DNA of 64,000 bases from Syngnathus acus (Eukaryota; Chordata; Actinopteri; Syngnathiformes; Syngnathidae). The notes under the pieces were generated by a model. The model saw only the letters and a list, made by a program, of their open reading frames with translations, did not search any database and was not told the origin of the DNA. The translations under genes and the position numbers were made by a program. The stretch lies in the NCBI RefSeq assembly GCF_901709675.1, contig NC_051098.1, forward strand, positions 17,221,932 through 17,285,931, read 5' to 3'. Positions 11,544 to 24,119 of the stretch are shown here, one piece after another. The number at the start of each line of letters is the position of its first letter. Within the stretch, counting starts at the first letter, position 1.

Positions 11544-12363
11544 TCAGCCGCCGAGCGCCGCGCGGCCGTCGTCCAGCAGCTGGCAGCCAAAGTCGCGGGC
11601 GAAGGCGCGCAGCACGTGCGGGACGGCCTCCTCCACGGTCAGGCGGCGCCGCAGTTCGGCGCTCAGTGAGGTCACGCCCTTCCCCTCCAGGCCACATGGG
11701 ACAATGTGACCGAACCACGTCAAGTCGGTGTCGCAGTTGAGCGCCAGGCCGTGCGACGTCACGTAGCGAGAGCAGCGGATGCCTCAAACGGTAGAGGGCA
11801 AGTTAACGGCAGGGCGGGCGGCAGACTCGGAAAGGCGGACGTACCGATAGCGCAGATCTTGTTGTCTCCGACCCAAACCCCGGTGTGAGGAGCCACGGAT
11901 GCCTCCACGCCCAAGCTCGCGCAGGCCGAAATGGCCGTCTGCTCCAGCCGGGACACGTACCAGCGGACGCTCTGCGCAAGAAGACTTCAAGCGTCATCAG
12001 GCGTTCTCGCCGCGCCCCCGGGAACGCTCATTTCGGACGGACCTTTTTGAAGGCGGCCAGGTGCAGGACCGGGTAGCAGAGCAGCTGTCCTGGGCCGTGG
12101 AAGGTGATCAGACCTCCTCGGTCGGTGTTGTGGACCTGCGCCCCCAGCAGACGCAGGCGCTCCAGCTCGGCAGGGGGGCGCCCCTTATGCCGGATGCCGG
12201 TGGTGTAGACGGGCGGGTTCTGGCACAGCAGCAGCGCGTGGAAGGCGCCGGCGCCTGCCTGGCACCGCTTGATGTACGCCTCTTGGACACCTAGAGCCTC
12301 CCGGTAGGGCAGCAGGCCCAGGCGGACCACCTCCACCAGAGGACGGGGCCCCTGCGTCCGCAT
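11544..12363 (-). CDS. lipt2: Lipoyl(octanoyl) transferase 2, mitochondrial
   Basis: Three exons in phase: 12043-12363, 11845-11971 and 11544-11782, giving 228 residues, close to the human protein. It transfers octanoate from octanoyl-ACP to the lipoyl domain of target proteins, the first step of mitochondrial lipoate synthesis. The LipB fold is visible: the conserved [17 protein letters not shown] region, the lysine in [10 protein letters not shown], the [13 protein letters not shown] block and the probable catalytic cysteine in IVPCGLEG. The start is the first ATG of the frame, followed at once by the conserved [13 protein letters not shown] stretch; an N-terminal targeting peptide is short or absent in this model. 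The GG-G-FH core is intact and no break is seen. Confidence 0.95.
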
Positions 12364-14265
12364 CGCTGGAAAAGCACAATGCAAAGCGCACGTAAGTTCG
12401 CTGTCACGATTGTTTGGTTTGATTTGAAATGTATGATTTAAACTGGCAAAATCCACCTGTTTTTATTAATTTTGTTTAAACAGGGGAAGCGCTTCTCTGT
12501 AAGTTAGTTGAAACATTCGCTTGTATTTGCTGGCCAGATTTTCGAAATAAAACGACCCCCCCCCCCCCCCCCCCAGGATTTCAAGTAGGACGAGTCTTGT
12601 TCAATACTGCAAATGAAGTCATACAACACTGCCCCCTGTTGACACAAAAGCAAGCGTGACGTCTAGCCCGGCCGTCAAATGTGCGACCAGCCACTTAAAC
12701 GGCGAAACACTGCGACCCGTATACATTCACTTTAAGGCTATTGAATTATAAGTAGGAAGTTCAGGATGAAAAAGGATACAAAATAAAACATTTAAAAAAA
12801 AATTGAATTTCCTACCAACAACTTGTCAAACGACTTGCATCAGAAGCCTCACGAGCACCCGTCGTCTTTCTTCTTCTTCGCTTTAGGCTCACTAGCGTAC
12901 CTAGTGGACGGAAGCTGTGTCTAATGCGCTCGTGTTACACAGTGAATTTGTGACGTTTTGTGGGTGGAAAAACACACTTTCGATTCTATTTAACGATTTT
13001 AAATTATTTGAATGCGGAATCCAAGTATATTTACACCGATTTTTGGAGCGTTGATGCTTCACTTACCATTGGAAAAAAATGCATTGTTTCTGGTTATAAA
13101 AAAACAGATTTCCGAACTAAAGTTAAAACCTTCATGTTGAAGTCGATCATTTTAATGTGTCACTTTCACGATGATGTTCAAGAACTAGGTTCAAGGTACA
13201 CGTTTTGTATACAATACCAGTTGTGTTTTTACACAAGAACGGTCTACCTTTGAGATCGATAGCTGGCTTTTGACATTGGCTAATTAGAAGCATCATGGGT
13301 TTTCATGAAAGTATTTATCTCGGTAAAATTAGTGGGCTCGGGACAAGATGGATTCTCGAATTTTTTGTCAACTCACAAATACCGCAAGAATTCAGTAAAG
13401 TTAAGCCCTCAGTTAAGTTTCAGTTTCAAATTGTAGGTTATTCCAAGTCAAACCAGTAGGGGGCGACATTCACGATTTTCCTGACTGGGTGAGGCCATTC
13501 TACAGGGCCAATCAGAAAATAGACACGCGGGTTGATCGCGCCCCCACCCAATACATCCGCGAAGATCGTTGTGCAGAGGTGTAAACATTTAACAGCTGCT
13601 GATTGGAATATCTTGGACAGCAACACAGAGGACAGACAGACACCTCGAGACTTGGGAAGGTGAAGACTTGAGGGAGGCCTGGCTCACAGGTGAGTATACC
13701 TGGTGTGCTGTCGATGACCAGGTCGTTGTGATCCAGCGACTTGTGACAAACAGGAAAGTTCCCGAGGCAGCTGGCCAGCAAGGGCCAAGTTTGGCCGGCA
13801 AGGGCCAAGTTGGATCTGTTGAGGCAGTTGCGCATGGCCCTCAGTTAAGCACTTGCTTGTGCACACGTCACAAGACGGACAGTTAGGACTGACTGGCGAA
13901 AGGATCCGCCGCGCCCCCGACCGGCCCATCTGCCTGCGCTTGAGGACACAAAGAACTTTGGGTGGCCAAAATTGCGCTTCCGCATCCTGGTCACCACCTC
14001 TGCAAGGTGGGTGCTCTCGGAGCGAAAGCCAGTCGACACTTCAACAGCTTCTCTCATTCCTTTGACACCTTTGTTTTGCACACACACGAAATTATTTGTA
14101 GCTTTGTCACGCTGCGTTCGTTGCACCACTGAGGATTCATTGCATCATTTACAGTCAGACCTAAAGACATGATGACAGAGAGAATTTGAGAAATAAACAT
14201 GATTGGGCTCAACATTGCTACGGCTGCGTAGACATTAGGACGTAAACGGGAAGTCGTTCACGAGG
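12364..14265. other. LIPT2-ANO7 divergent intergenic region
   Basis: No convincing coding exon was found. It carries a poly-C run near 12557-12574, AT-rich sequence at 12.7-13.4 kb, and CTCF-like cores at about 12633-12650 and 13450-13466. It must contain the LIPT2 promoter at the left and the ANO7 promoter or 5' UTR exons at the right, but neither start site is evident. Confidence 0.5.
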
Positions 14266-17200
14266 ATGAAGATGCGAGGGGACCAGGAGATGAACACTCT
14301 GATCACCGTGGAAAACAAGTCGGACATCAGCTACGGGAGCATCGCCACGGTAACTTTTCACATCCTTCCTGATCTTTTGCTCTAGCCCTAAGCATCTAGC
14401 TGGGCCATTGGGGTTTGGAGGGGGGCGCTGCAAAACATTGGCCCCGTCATCTTCCTTCCGCAGCTCGTTAAGAACAATGGCCTCTGTACGAGCGGGAAGC
14501 CGACAACAAAAACAATTTGACGTGGAACGAGACGGCCAAATTGTCCCGACTCCTGACTCTGTATGCTTTGCAGAATGCAGCCGTGCCACCGCCGCGGGAC
14601 AAGAACACGTTTAGCGATGGAAGGACTCGCGTGGGTGAGTCAGAGAAGCGCTAGCGTCAATATTAGCTTAGCAAACAGGTGTGACTTGCTCGGTGTTTGA
14701 CGAGACCATAAGTGAGAGGCGTGCAAGAATGCAGAATGGATGGATGGATAGATGGCAGCAGGGAAAAGAAAAGACATCCATCCATCCAATCATTGCTGTG
14801 CGCTCATCGGGCAGATTTTGTTCTGGCCTGGGAGGAGCCTCACGGCGCCAACGTGGAGGACAGCAAGGTCGTCGACTCTGCTCACAGCAAGTGGAGAGAA
14901 AGCTTCCTGAAAAATCTGAGATTCTCGGGACTCCTGATGGAGGAGGTGAACCCAAAGACGCAAGTGAAATGCTGCCTGTGGCGTCACCCGCTGATGGCAT
15001 TTCGTTTCTTGTCTCCAGAGGGATGTGGTCCAGACCAAGTCCAGGATCCGTTTCGTCCTGCTGAGCGCCCCCTGGAGTGTCCTCTGCTACTACGCCGAGG
15101 AAATCAGTTTGCGCGTCCCCCTGCAGGTGAGCGCAGATGGGCCGCCGGACGGATGGACGGACGGAAGGACGCGTGGTGTCTTGTGACGTATCGCCGTCCT
15201 ACAGGTGGTCAATACTTGCTACGTCAACTGGTCGGCTAGCGTGCTTCAGTACCTGGCGCTCCCCAACCCGCTGGCGCAGGACGTCCCCAATACACCGCCC
15301 GATTTCTATACCTGCCAGTTCAGGACCAACAAGCTGGAGAGGTTGGGAGACGTCGAGGGTCGTGAAGGCGGGCGGGCGGCTGTCGCACGTCCCCCTTTCA
15401 TTTGCACGTGTGCGCGTGTCTTTCAGGTTTCTGGGCAGTGAGGACAGAGAAAACTTCTTCAAGACAACTCAAAGACATCAAGTGGTGAGTCCTTGTCTTC
15501 TTTTCCTTCACGTGAGACAATCCTGCTTACTGGCCGGCTGACTTCAGGATGTTTCGGTCAGCGGGTGGATGGGATGGGATGGGATGGGATGGGACAGGAC
15601 GGGACAGGACAGGACGGGACGGGACGGGACGGGACAGGACGGGACTTCGCCTCCTTGGCAAACATGCTGGCACACGCACGCACGCACGCTGGCCTTGTAC
15701 CAGATGCAAAGTTGAGGCCTTTCTTTTCAGCCACACAAACGGGGGTGGGGGCAGGACCGGGTCGTCCGTCGGCAAGTCAACGTTGTTTATCAGCTGCTGC
15801 ATTTTTCTCACCGGTGGCGGGTGGAGACCTTTGGCTTTCTGACTTGCCGACTTACCAGCACCGGCCCATCTTGCGTCCCGTAGCTGTACGAGATTTTGGC
15901 CCGAACTCCTTACGGCTCCGTGTCCAGAAACGAGGTGGGAATAGACCGTCTGCTGAGCGAGCAGGTCTTCACGTCGGCGTATCCGCTCCACGAGGTGGGC
16001 TCGCCCCGCCCGGTACCGGCGGAAAGCCGGCGCAAGCTTGCCCTGAAAGCTGTCTCGGCTCTTTCCTCCTCCAGGGTGGATTCCAGCTGCCCAAAACCCC
16101 GGCGCCTGTCGAGTCTCTGAGGCTCAGGCAAATCCTCTACGGGTACTGGGCTCAGTGGTCCTGCTGGGCTCGCTACCAACCTCTGGACCACATCAGGGAG
16201 TACTTTGGAGAGAAGATAGCGCTTTACTTTGCCTGGCTGGGTAATTCCAAAAAGCACCAATGTATCTCTGTTGCGTGTGAACTGACGGACGACGTATTTT
16301 CACGGCTACCGGCCACCATCTGATTACTGAGCGGAGGTTTCCGTGGTCTTCAGGGTTCTACACGGGTTGGTTGGTGCCAGCCTCGCTTGTCGGGACTTTG
16401 GTCTTCCTGACGGGTTTTTGGCTGATGACCACGGATGTTCCAGCGTGCGTACAACCGGCGACGCCTTGACGCCGGCGTCCCCGTCGTCACTCCGCTGCAT
16501 ACAATCCGCTCACTTGAGTGTGTGTGTGGCTTGTAGGAAGGAATTGTGCAACAGCGGCGGCAGTTTCGTGATGTGTCCCATCTGTAACATTTGCTCCTAC
16601 TGGAACTACTCCAGCATCTGCGTTACTTTCAAGGTTCTGCGTATCGCATCACTTGTCCGTCTGATTGATCACTCGACCGTCTGTCCGTCTCTCTGTCTAA
16701 CTGTCCATCTGATGGGGGGGACTGAGTTTCTGACCGTCTGCCTATAGGCGGGGATTCTTTTTGACAATGGAGGAACGGTGTTTCTCAGCATCTTCATGTC
16801 CTTGTGGGCCGTCACCTTTTTGGAGTACTGGAAGAGAACATGTTCATCTCTGTCCCACCGCTGGGACTGCACTGATTTCCAGGACATAGAGGTACACCTG
16901 CATGACCACATCCAGAAGGTCACGTGACCAAACTGGAAAATAGGTCGGCGGAGCTCCCGCGAACGGGCCGACGCCACCCGTCGTTCAGAAAGCTCGGCGC
17001 TCTTTGGCAGGAGCGACCGCGGCCCGAGTTCACGGCCATGGCACCCATGACGGTGAGGAATCCTCTGACGGGTGCGGAGGAACCGTACTTCCCCGAGAAG
17101 AAGCGTTTCAACCGAGTGCTGACCGGCTGCATGATCATCGTGGTCATGGTGAGGCTTTGAGGGAAAAAGCAACTTGGGCTCAGTCGCTAAAGTTTGACGC

Positions 17201-19664
17201 TGACGCTCGCAGGTGCTGGTGGTCCTGATGTTCCTCATCGCCATCATCCTGTATCGCTCCATCCTGAGTATCGTCATCTCCAAGTCCAAGCTCAGCTTCT
17301 TCATTTTCTCCGTGAGCAAAGCGACCGAGTCGAACCTGAGTTGAGCTCATCGGGGGCCCAGAATGCCTCCAGCTGAAATGAACAGCTTGCGCTTGCAGTG
17401 CTAAGACCAGCACTGATCAAAATGGCAATACCATCAATCCAATGTCCCTTAAACTTTGAGCTCCCAAAGGGACTTTTCCTCCTGCGTTTGGCTTCATTGC
17501 GTTTTTGTTGACACGGGAAAGGAGCTGGACGCTTGTCGGAACTTGCCGGTTTTGCTTTGTCAAACGCCCAGGCCGTCTGCTTTCAGGCCGCCAGGATTGC
17601 CAGTCTGACGGGATCCGTGTTGAACCTGCTGGTCATCCTGATCTTGTCTCGTGTTTACATCTCCCTGGCCCACATCCTCACCAGATGGGGTGGGTCCGTC
17701 GCTCGCCGAGTCAACCTCTGTAGTCAACCTCTGTAGTCAACCTCTGTAGTCAACCTCTGCTGTCAACCTCTGCTGTCAACCTCTGCTGTCAACCTCTGCT
17801 GCCAACCTCTGCTGCCAACCTCTGCTGCCAACCTCTGCTGTCAACCTCTGCTGTCAACCTCTGCTGCCAACCTCTGCTGTCAACCTCTGTTGCTCCTCAA
17901 AGACGTTTCGCCGCAAGGTTTCTTTCAAAAGGGGGGCTGCGCGTAGGCGAGCCAGAAGCCGAGAAAGCAAGCAATCTGGCAACAAGAAGCCATTGCCGCA
18001 AGTGGGCGCAACGGGAAACGTCTTCCAGGACAAAAGAGCAAACGGATGATACAGATGACGTGATGTGTGTGTTGTGTGTGTGTTGTCAGAGATGCATCGC
18101 ACTCAGACCAAATACGAAGACATGTTCATCCTCAAAGTGTTCGTGTTCCAATTTGTCAACTTCTACTCGTCTCCGGTGTACATCGCCTTCTTCAAAGGCA
18201 GGTCGGTGAGCCAGCCAGCCAGCAAGCAAGTCATTTCGCTTGCTTTTGGCTGCCGGCGCCCTGACTTTGCTTGCGCGCCTTGCGTGTAGATTCGTCGGCT
18301 ACCCGGGAGAGTACATCACACTGTTTGGAGTGCGCAACGAAGATGTGAGTGGCACCCGGCCTGGCGAGGGGCGACCCGGCCTGGCGCGGCTCCGCCTTTC
18401 CGCCGCCAAAACTCACAGTCCGTCCGGCTTGCGTTTGCTTGTGACGACAGTGCGGCGCTGGCGGCTGCCTCATCGAGTTGGCCCAGGAGCTGCTGGTCAT
18501 AATGGTGGGAAAGCAGCTCATCAACAACATCCAGGAGTTTGTCTTCCCGTAAGCACGGCCGGAACCCGCTGCCAACAACAACAAGCCGCACTTTGACTGG
18601 CACCACCGGCCGGCGCCTCCTCGTTTCCCTGGGGTTGGAGCCTTTATGTGCCTGCTTTATATGCCCGCCAGGAAGTTGAGGGCGTGGTGGCAGAAGAGGA
18701 AGAGAAGCGCCAAGGAGCCCAAAGAGCAGGACGGAGCAGAGCGGGGCCTTTGTCCCTGGGAGGTGGACTACCAGCTCCTGCTCTGCGAGGGGCTCTTTAG
18801 CGAATACCTGGAGATGGGTGAGTGGGCAAAACAAAGCGGCACATTGGCCGGCTCAACGGGCAAGCAGCCGCAGTCCAGCCGAGCAGCCGGAGTCCAGCCC
18901 AGCGGCTGGAAGTCCGGCCGAGTGGCCCGAGCCAGCGAGCAAAGGTTGCAAACTGTTTGACGCCTCTGAGTTCCTCCGCTATGTGTCCGGTATTTCTCCT
19001 TCTTTTCAGTCATTCAGTTTGGTTTCATCACCATCTTTGTGGCGGCGTGCCCTTTGGCTCCTCTCTTTGCTCTCATCAACAACTGGGTGGAAATCCGTCT
19101 GGACGCGCAGAAGTTTGTGACAGAATATCGCCGACCGGTGGTGGAGCGGGCGCAGGACATCGGCATTTGGTTGGACATCCTGCAGTTCATCGCGTACACG
19201 GCCGTCCTCAGCAACGTACGATCCGTCCGGACCCGGTGAGCCGCCGACGTGGCTCCGCATCCACGCCGGACTTTTGCTCGCCAGGCCTTCCTGATCGCGT
19301 TCACCTCGTCCTTCCTGCCTCGCCTGTACTACCGCTACACCCGAGAGCCCGACCTCAGCGGCTTCATCAACTTCACCCTGGCCACGTCGCCGCCGCGTGA
19401 GCACACCTTGGCCTGCAGGTAAGGGGCGAGACAAAAGCACGGCAGATGGCCACTGAGCGACCCAAGTTAGCAGCCATTCAGGAGGTCGGGCAAAAACACC
19501 AAAGAAGACAAGGGAGTCTGACCTTGAAGCTGTCTTCCTCACTTCTATATTGAGATATTTGCTACCGACGACAAGAACTGGCCTCCTTTTCAAAGTAGCA
19601 AAACACTCCCAATTGCAAGGGAGCCAGCCGGAAAAGTTCCCTGACTGGCTGCCTGCCTGCCTGG

Positions 19665-19695
<31 letters not shown>

Positions 19696-20387
19696 CCGGT
19701 GGCTTCCTGACACAAAGCTCGTCTTTAGGTATCGCGGCTTCAGAGATGAAAACGGCCAATACCTGCCCGAATATTTTCACCTGCTCGCCGTCCGACTCGG
19801 CTTCGTCATCATCTTTGAGGTCAGTGTCTCTTTGTCGCCATCGTTAGCGTCGCTGGCGCGTAGCCAGCTAGGCCAGCGCCAAATCATCGAGTAGCGTCGC
19901 CGGCGGCGTTTGAACGATGTGAGCCCGTAGCCATTTGGTCGCTGCCCCGTTTGCTCCATTCCCCAGCACGTGGTTTTCCTCATCGGCCGCCTGATCGACT
20001 TGATGGTTCCCGACATCCCTGAGGAGGTGGAGCTCAAGATGAAGAGGGAGCACTACATGGCCAAGGAGGCGCTGGCCGAGAACCAGGTAGGGCGCTTGCC
20101 GTGGTTGGATGGATGGAGGGAGGGAGGGAGGGAGGGAGGGAGGGAGGGAGGGAGAGAGAGGGATGGATGGATGGATGGATGGATGGATGGATGGATGGAT
20201 GGAAGGCGGCCTTTTGTTCCTGATGTGGCCTTTGGCGCAGGCTCTGGGGAGGACCATGATTCCCGTGCAGATGAGCGATGAGTGCGGTGAGCCTCGGCAG
20301 CGCAAACTTCGCCCCTCGGCGCCGCCGCCGGACACGGTGATGAGGACCTCAGACGAAGCGGTCAAGCCGCCGGGGAGCTGCTGCTGA
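14266..20387 (+). CDS. ano7: Anoctamin-7 (TMEM16G), 23 coding exons
   Basis: Exons: 14266-14349, 14574-14634, 14815-14945, 15019-15126, 15205-15341, 15427-15484, 15884-15994, 16075-16240, 16354-16444, 16537-16633, 16748-16891, 17011-17148, 17213-17311, 17587-17689, 18090-18201, 18290-18344, 18451-18548, 18672-18817, 19010-19215, 19285-19418, 19729-19819, 19967-20086, 20241-20387. All phases agree; 878 residues. ANO7 is a TMEM16 membrane protein, a family of calcium-activated scramblases and channels. A cytosolic dimerisation domain (about 50-270) precedes the membrane core (about 283-815). The ANO7 identity rests on [18 protein letters not shown] and EPYFPE, and on EMHRTQTK and [10 protein letters not shown]. 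The acidic calcium-site residues in NNWVEIRLD and ERAQDIGIW are kept. An upstream ATG exon cannot be excluded. The protein ends in two cysteines. Confidence 0.93.
15567..15646 (+). repeat. GGGAT/GGGAC pentanucleotide tract in ANO7 intron 6
   Basis: A (GGGAT)n run passing into (GGGAC)n and (AGGAC)n variants, inside the ANO7 intron between 15484 and 15884. Confidence 0.85.
17710..17891 (+). repeat. 13-bp minisatellite in ANO7 intron 14
   Basis: About 14 copies of a 13-bp unit (CAACCTCTGCTGT and variants with TAG or GCC in the last positions), starting about 20 bp after the exon that ends at 17689. Confidence 0.9.
20107..20204 (+). repeat. (GGGA)n(GGAT)n microsatellite in the last ANO7 intron
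   Basis: GGGA tetranucleotides pass into GGAT tetranucleotides between the last two ANO7 exons. Confidence 0.9.
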
Positions 20388-21394
20388 AGACTTTTCCTAG
20401 GACATTTAGGACGTTGTGTAGTCGTTAGAGTAGGCCTCTTTGGCGTGGCGGAGATGTTGGCCGGGATACTTTGGCCATCGCTGTTGCTCCTGCCAGACGA
20501 GCGAGATTGGGCGCCACGATGGAAAGAGACGTTTGAAACCATGTCGGTTGTTGACGCGTGTAATGATGATGATGATGATGATAGCAGCTATTTTTAGAAG
20601 GCTGAAAATGCAGCAGTGCTTATCAATGTGATTCTTTTGTCGTCTGCTTTTTCCCACTCCAATGACTGGGGGGGATCAAAACATATTAGGTGAGGGCAAC
20701 GTTCTAAAAAGAGGAGATGAATGCCAGGTAACAAGTGAAATGTTGCGCTCGCTCGTACTTTATTTCTTTTAATATCTATTCCCTTCATTTGCTGATTTAT
20801 TCCTTTTTGTTAGTCACACGAGCCATTCTTCAACTATACGCTGAAATACGTTTCTGCTCAGTCAGGCACGAGGATAAAATAGTTCTTTGAAAATGACATC
20901 ACAGTCATGCATCAATGACGTCTCGGCTCAGCTATTTTGGAGGTGCGGCGATGTGACGCTTACAAGCTGAGCCCAAGGCACTCTGCTGTCATTTTCAAGC
21001 GACGCAAAATGGCAACCGCCGACCGAGATGGGTGGAAAAAGTGCCAGCTATTATCAGCCACAAATGTAATATGAATCCGATGGCTCTCTAGAGCCTTGTC
21101 AACAAAAAACGTGTCTTGACAAGAGGGTACCATTAGTCGTATGTTTGATTTTTTTTCAACCAAACTTTATTGAAAAGCTAACTTTGACAAGAAAAAAAGC
21201 ATTGAAAACGCGACACAAAGAGCAGCCAGAGTGATTTGAAATAAAAGATTGAAATCAAGACGAGCGTGGAGGAGTTTGAAGAGCGCGCGCGCACACAGAC
21301 AAAAGCTCACGCACACGCGTATTTTCGAGACTTAGTGGAAGGAAGGGCGGGGTTTGTTTTGAACTCGAACGCTCAGCAGCAGTCACTGGGGAAG
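20388..21394 (+). other. ANO7 3' UTR and RNF169 upstream region
   Basis: AT-rich with a short (GAT)n run near 20563-20582. An AATAAA at 21240-21245 could end the ANO7 transcript; it lies only 150 bp before the RNF169 start, so the two genes are head-to-tail and nearly abutting. No coding exon is seen. Confidence 0.45.
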
Positions 21395-24119
21395 ATGGCG
21401 GCCGCGGTGACTGGCCGACGCTCCGGAAAGGCGGCGGCGGCGGCGGCGCACACGGCGGCGGATCCGGCGGCGGCCCGGACATCTCCTGTACTCGGAACCG
21501 CGTCGGCAATCCACCGCAGCAGCGAGCCCAGTCGCCGCTCATGCTCGGCCCGGTGGCGCCGGAGCACAGAGGCCGAGCGGAAAGGCGGCGGGCCGGCCGG
21601 CAGGGTCGCGGCGGCGGCGGCGGCGGACGCCCGCGCGCGGCCATCAGGTGAGCGTTGGACGTCGTTTTGCTCCACTTTCCACATTGACAACTTGACTCGC
21701 GTGCTCTTCAGCCATGTTGATCTCGGTTGAACTTAACGGGACTTGTTGGGACTTGATGGGACCCGAAGCGCTTGAGTAGGAGGAGTCCTTTCACTCTTGA
21801 TTCCAACTCCCTCTGACCGTGTTGACAAGTTGCTTGACAAGTTCTCCCGAGACACTCTCTCTGTAGTGTCGAGCTATGTGTGCTTGATTGAATTGACGGG
21901 AGTTCAGTCACATTCCGCTGATACGCTCAACAAATATCAAGCAAGTTATCCAAGCATCATGCAGCCATTTGATTTTTTTGCAGAGCCGGATTTGGACTTT
22001 GCTGCGTCTGATTTTCAAATTTTTCTACCTTTTGCAGACTTTTCCTTATGTCTTTGTCACTTGCGGAGGCTCGTTTTGCTTACGGAGCATGACAACGTTA
22101 AATTTAAAAAAATACATAAGGACAGATCAAATTGGGTTTTTGTGCATCGGTGTAATGGTTCCTACCTGGGTCAAGTACCGATGAGCTCCTTTGTCCCACG
22201 CGCGGCGTCATCTGCCAATACGAGACGTTCAGAGTCAATGTGAGGAACCAAGTGAGATGGGCTTCTGCGCTTGGCTACAATGCAGAGCTGGAAGCCGTTT
22301 CAAACCACTCAAGTCTTCTTCTGTGTTTTGTGCTCGTGCACGCTCAGACGTGTTTGTGTGTCCGAGCGCCGTGCACAAGTCAACAGAGGGCTCGTCTTCA
22401 GGTCCCAACCCGACGCGCAAGGTGAGTCCGAGCCAAAGTCCGGTGAGACCCGTGGCCGTTCTTGCGTTATTTTCTTTTCCTGCTGCGTCGCGTACGTCGC
22501 AAACGGGTGCGTAAGCGTCAATGTTTTCCTTTTGATGGAGCTGTCCATGTGCGAGGAGCGGGAAGACGTGAGGAGGCGCGGCCTCCGCAAGGACGAAAGC
22601 GGCTCGCCCCAGCGCGGCCAAGATTCGGTAAGTCCTCGCTGCTGAAGCAGAATGAGACTTCAGAACGAGAGTTGACGTCTTCCAATTTTGAACGTTGCTT
22701 CCAAGGGACTGCTCTTGTCCACGTTGCAGGGCGTCCTGTCTGACTCGGAGAACGAGGAGCCCGTGTCCATGCGCATCAGGAGGTTCTCGGCCTTTGTGAG
22801 AAGGAGCCGGACTTTGTCGGGCGTCGCCAGGTGCTCGCTCTCTGGCGCCCCCCTGGCCGGCCGGCCAGTTGGCTGGCCCATGCTCGCCCGCCTGGACCTC
22901 ATACCTCTGTCCGTCTTCCTCAGTGGTGTGCAGAGAAGTCGCAGCTGCACGGAAGCCGGCGACAACGTGCGGGGGAGAACCAAGGGGGACGCCGACGTGG
23001 TTCGGCTCTCTCGCCCCCAAGTGCCATCGGAGTCCGCTCAAGACCTGGCCTCCTGCCGCGAATGTCAGGTGACATTTTATTTGCCTCGTGACCTTAACGT
23101 CGTCCGAGTCCACATGTCACGCCGTCCGAGTCCACGCGTCACCCGGCGGTGCGATGTGCTGTAACTCTGCGACGCTGCCGTTGCAGGCGGGGGCGGCTCA
23201 CAGCTTCACGGCCGGAATCCTCCTGTCGTCAGAGAACAGTCGGTCGGCCTCGGCGCCCGTCGGCGGCCCCGACCGGCGGCTGGCCCGGCGCGGCGGCGTG
23301 GCCGCGCCGCCGGCGGCCGCGCCACCTGAGCGCTCGGTCAGCCCCGAGAGCAACGACAGCATCTCCGAAGAGCTCAACCATTTTAAGCCCATCGTGTGCT
23401 CGCCCTGCACGCCGCCCAAACGGCTGGCGGACGGGCGCCTGCTGGAGCCCGCCGTGGTCAAGTCCACGCCCCGGAACCTGACGTGGCGCCTGCACAAGCC
23501 CACCAGCTACGAGGCCAGCCCCGCCGTGCTGCAGCGCTGGCGGCAGATCGAGCTGGACCGCCAGAGCTTTAAGGTGAACTCCAAGGGGACGCTGACCAGC
23601 CCCGTCACGGACATGCTGGAGGCCGGCGGCGCCGTGCCGCCGCCTTCCAACAACAAGCGGAAGCTGCTCTTTGATCCTCCCGGCCCGGATGGCCGCTCCC
23701 TCAAGATCCGCGTGCCCGCCGTCCGCTACTGTGGCGACTTTCCCTCGCGCGGCAGCGATGCTGAAATGGAGTCGGGGGCCGGCGTCGGCGCCTTGTTTGG
23801 ACGCAGACATTCCTTCTCCCCGTACGCCCGCGGCTCAAGCTTCCAGTCGTGCAAGCTGGCGGCAAAGGGCTCGTTGAGCCCCCGCAAGGAAACGGCTGCC
23901 TCCAAGCGAAGCAGGACGACCAAACACCAGGACGCCGACGCTGCCCCCCGAGTCTGCCAGGAGAGGAAGGACCGGGCTTTCGCCCTCAAGCTGCAAAGAC
24001 AGTTTGAGAGGGAGCGCGCCCCCACGGGGGACAAGTATTTCCTCCGCTCCTGGATGGCCAATCACAGCCGCAGGAGGCTCGGCCTGCGACGCTCGCGCCG
24101 TATCAACCAGCAGCGTTAG
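21395..24119 (+). CDS. rnf169: RNF169-like ubiquitin-binding DNA damage protein; 5' exons incomplete
   Basis: The 3' exons are secure and in phase: 22730-22830, 22924-23068 and 23187-24119 (TAG). They encode LSDSENEEP, the block SVSPESNDSISEELNHF, SPCTPPKRL and STPRNL, all typical of RNF169, then a C-terminal MIU-type motif (DRAFALKLQRQFERE) and an LR-motif-like DKYFLRSW. These bind ubiquitylated H2A-H2B next to DNA breaks; RNF169 competes there with 53BP1 and RAP80. After the LR motif a basic tail follows. A likely exon ends at 22627 (start perhaps 22541). A GC-rich first exon, 21395-21647, begins MAAAVTGRR and is alanine-rich like the mammalian start, but I find no RING cysteine/histidine pattern in it, and its phase needs a missing middle exon. 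Assembly error, a missed exon or true RING loss are all possible. Confidence 0.75.

Noticed and set aside
21797-22243. A 148-codon plus-strand frame as an RNF169 exon
   Set aside because: It is not GC-rich like the other exons, has no RNF169 resemblance, and its EPDLDF match to the family is too short to count.
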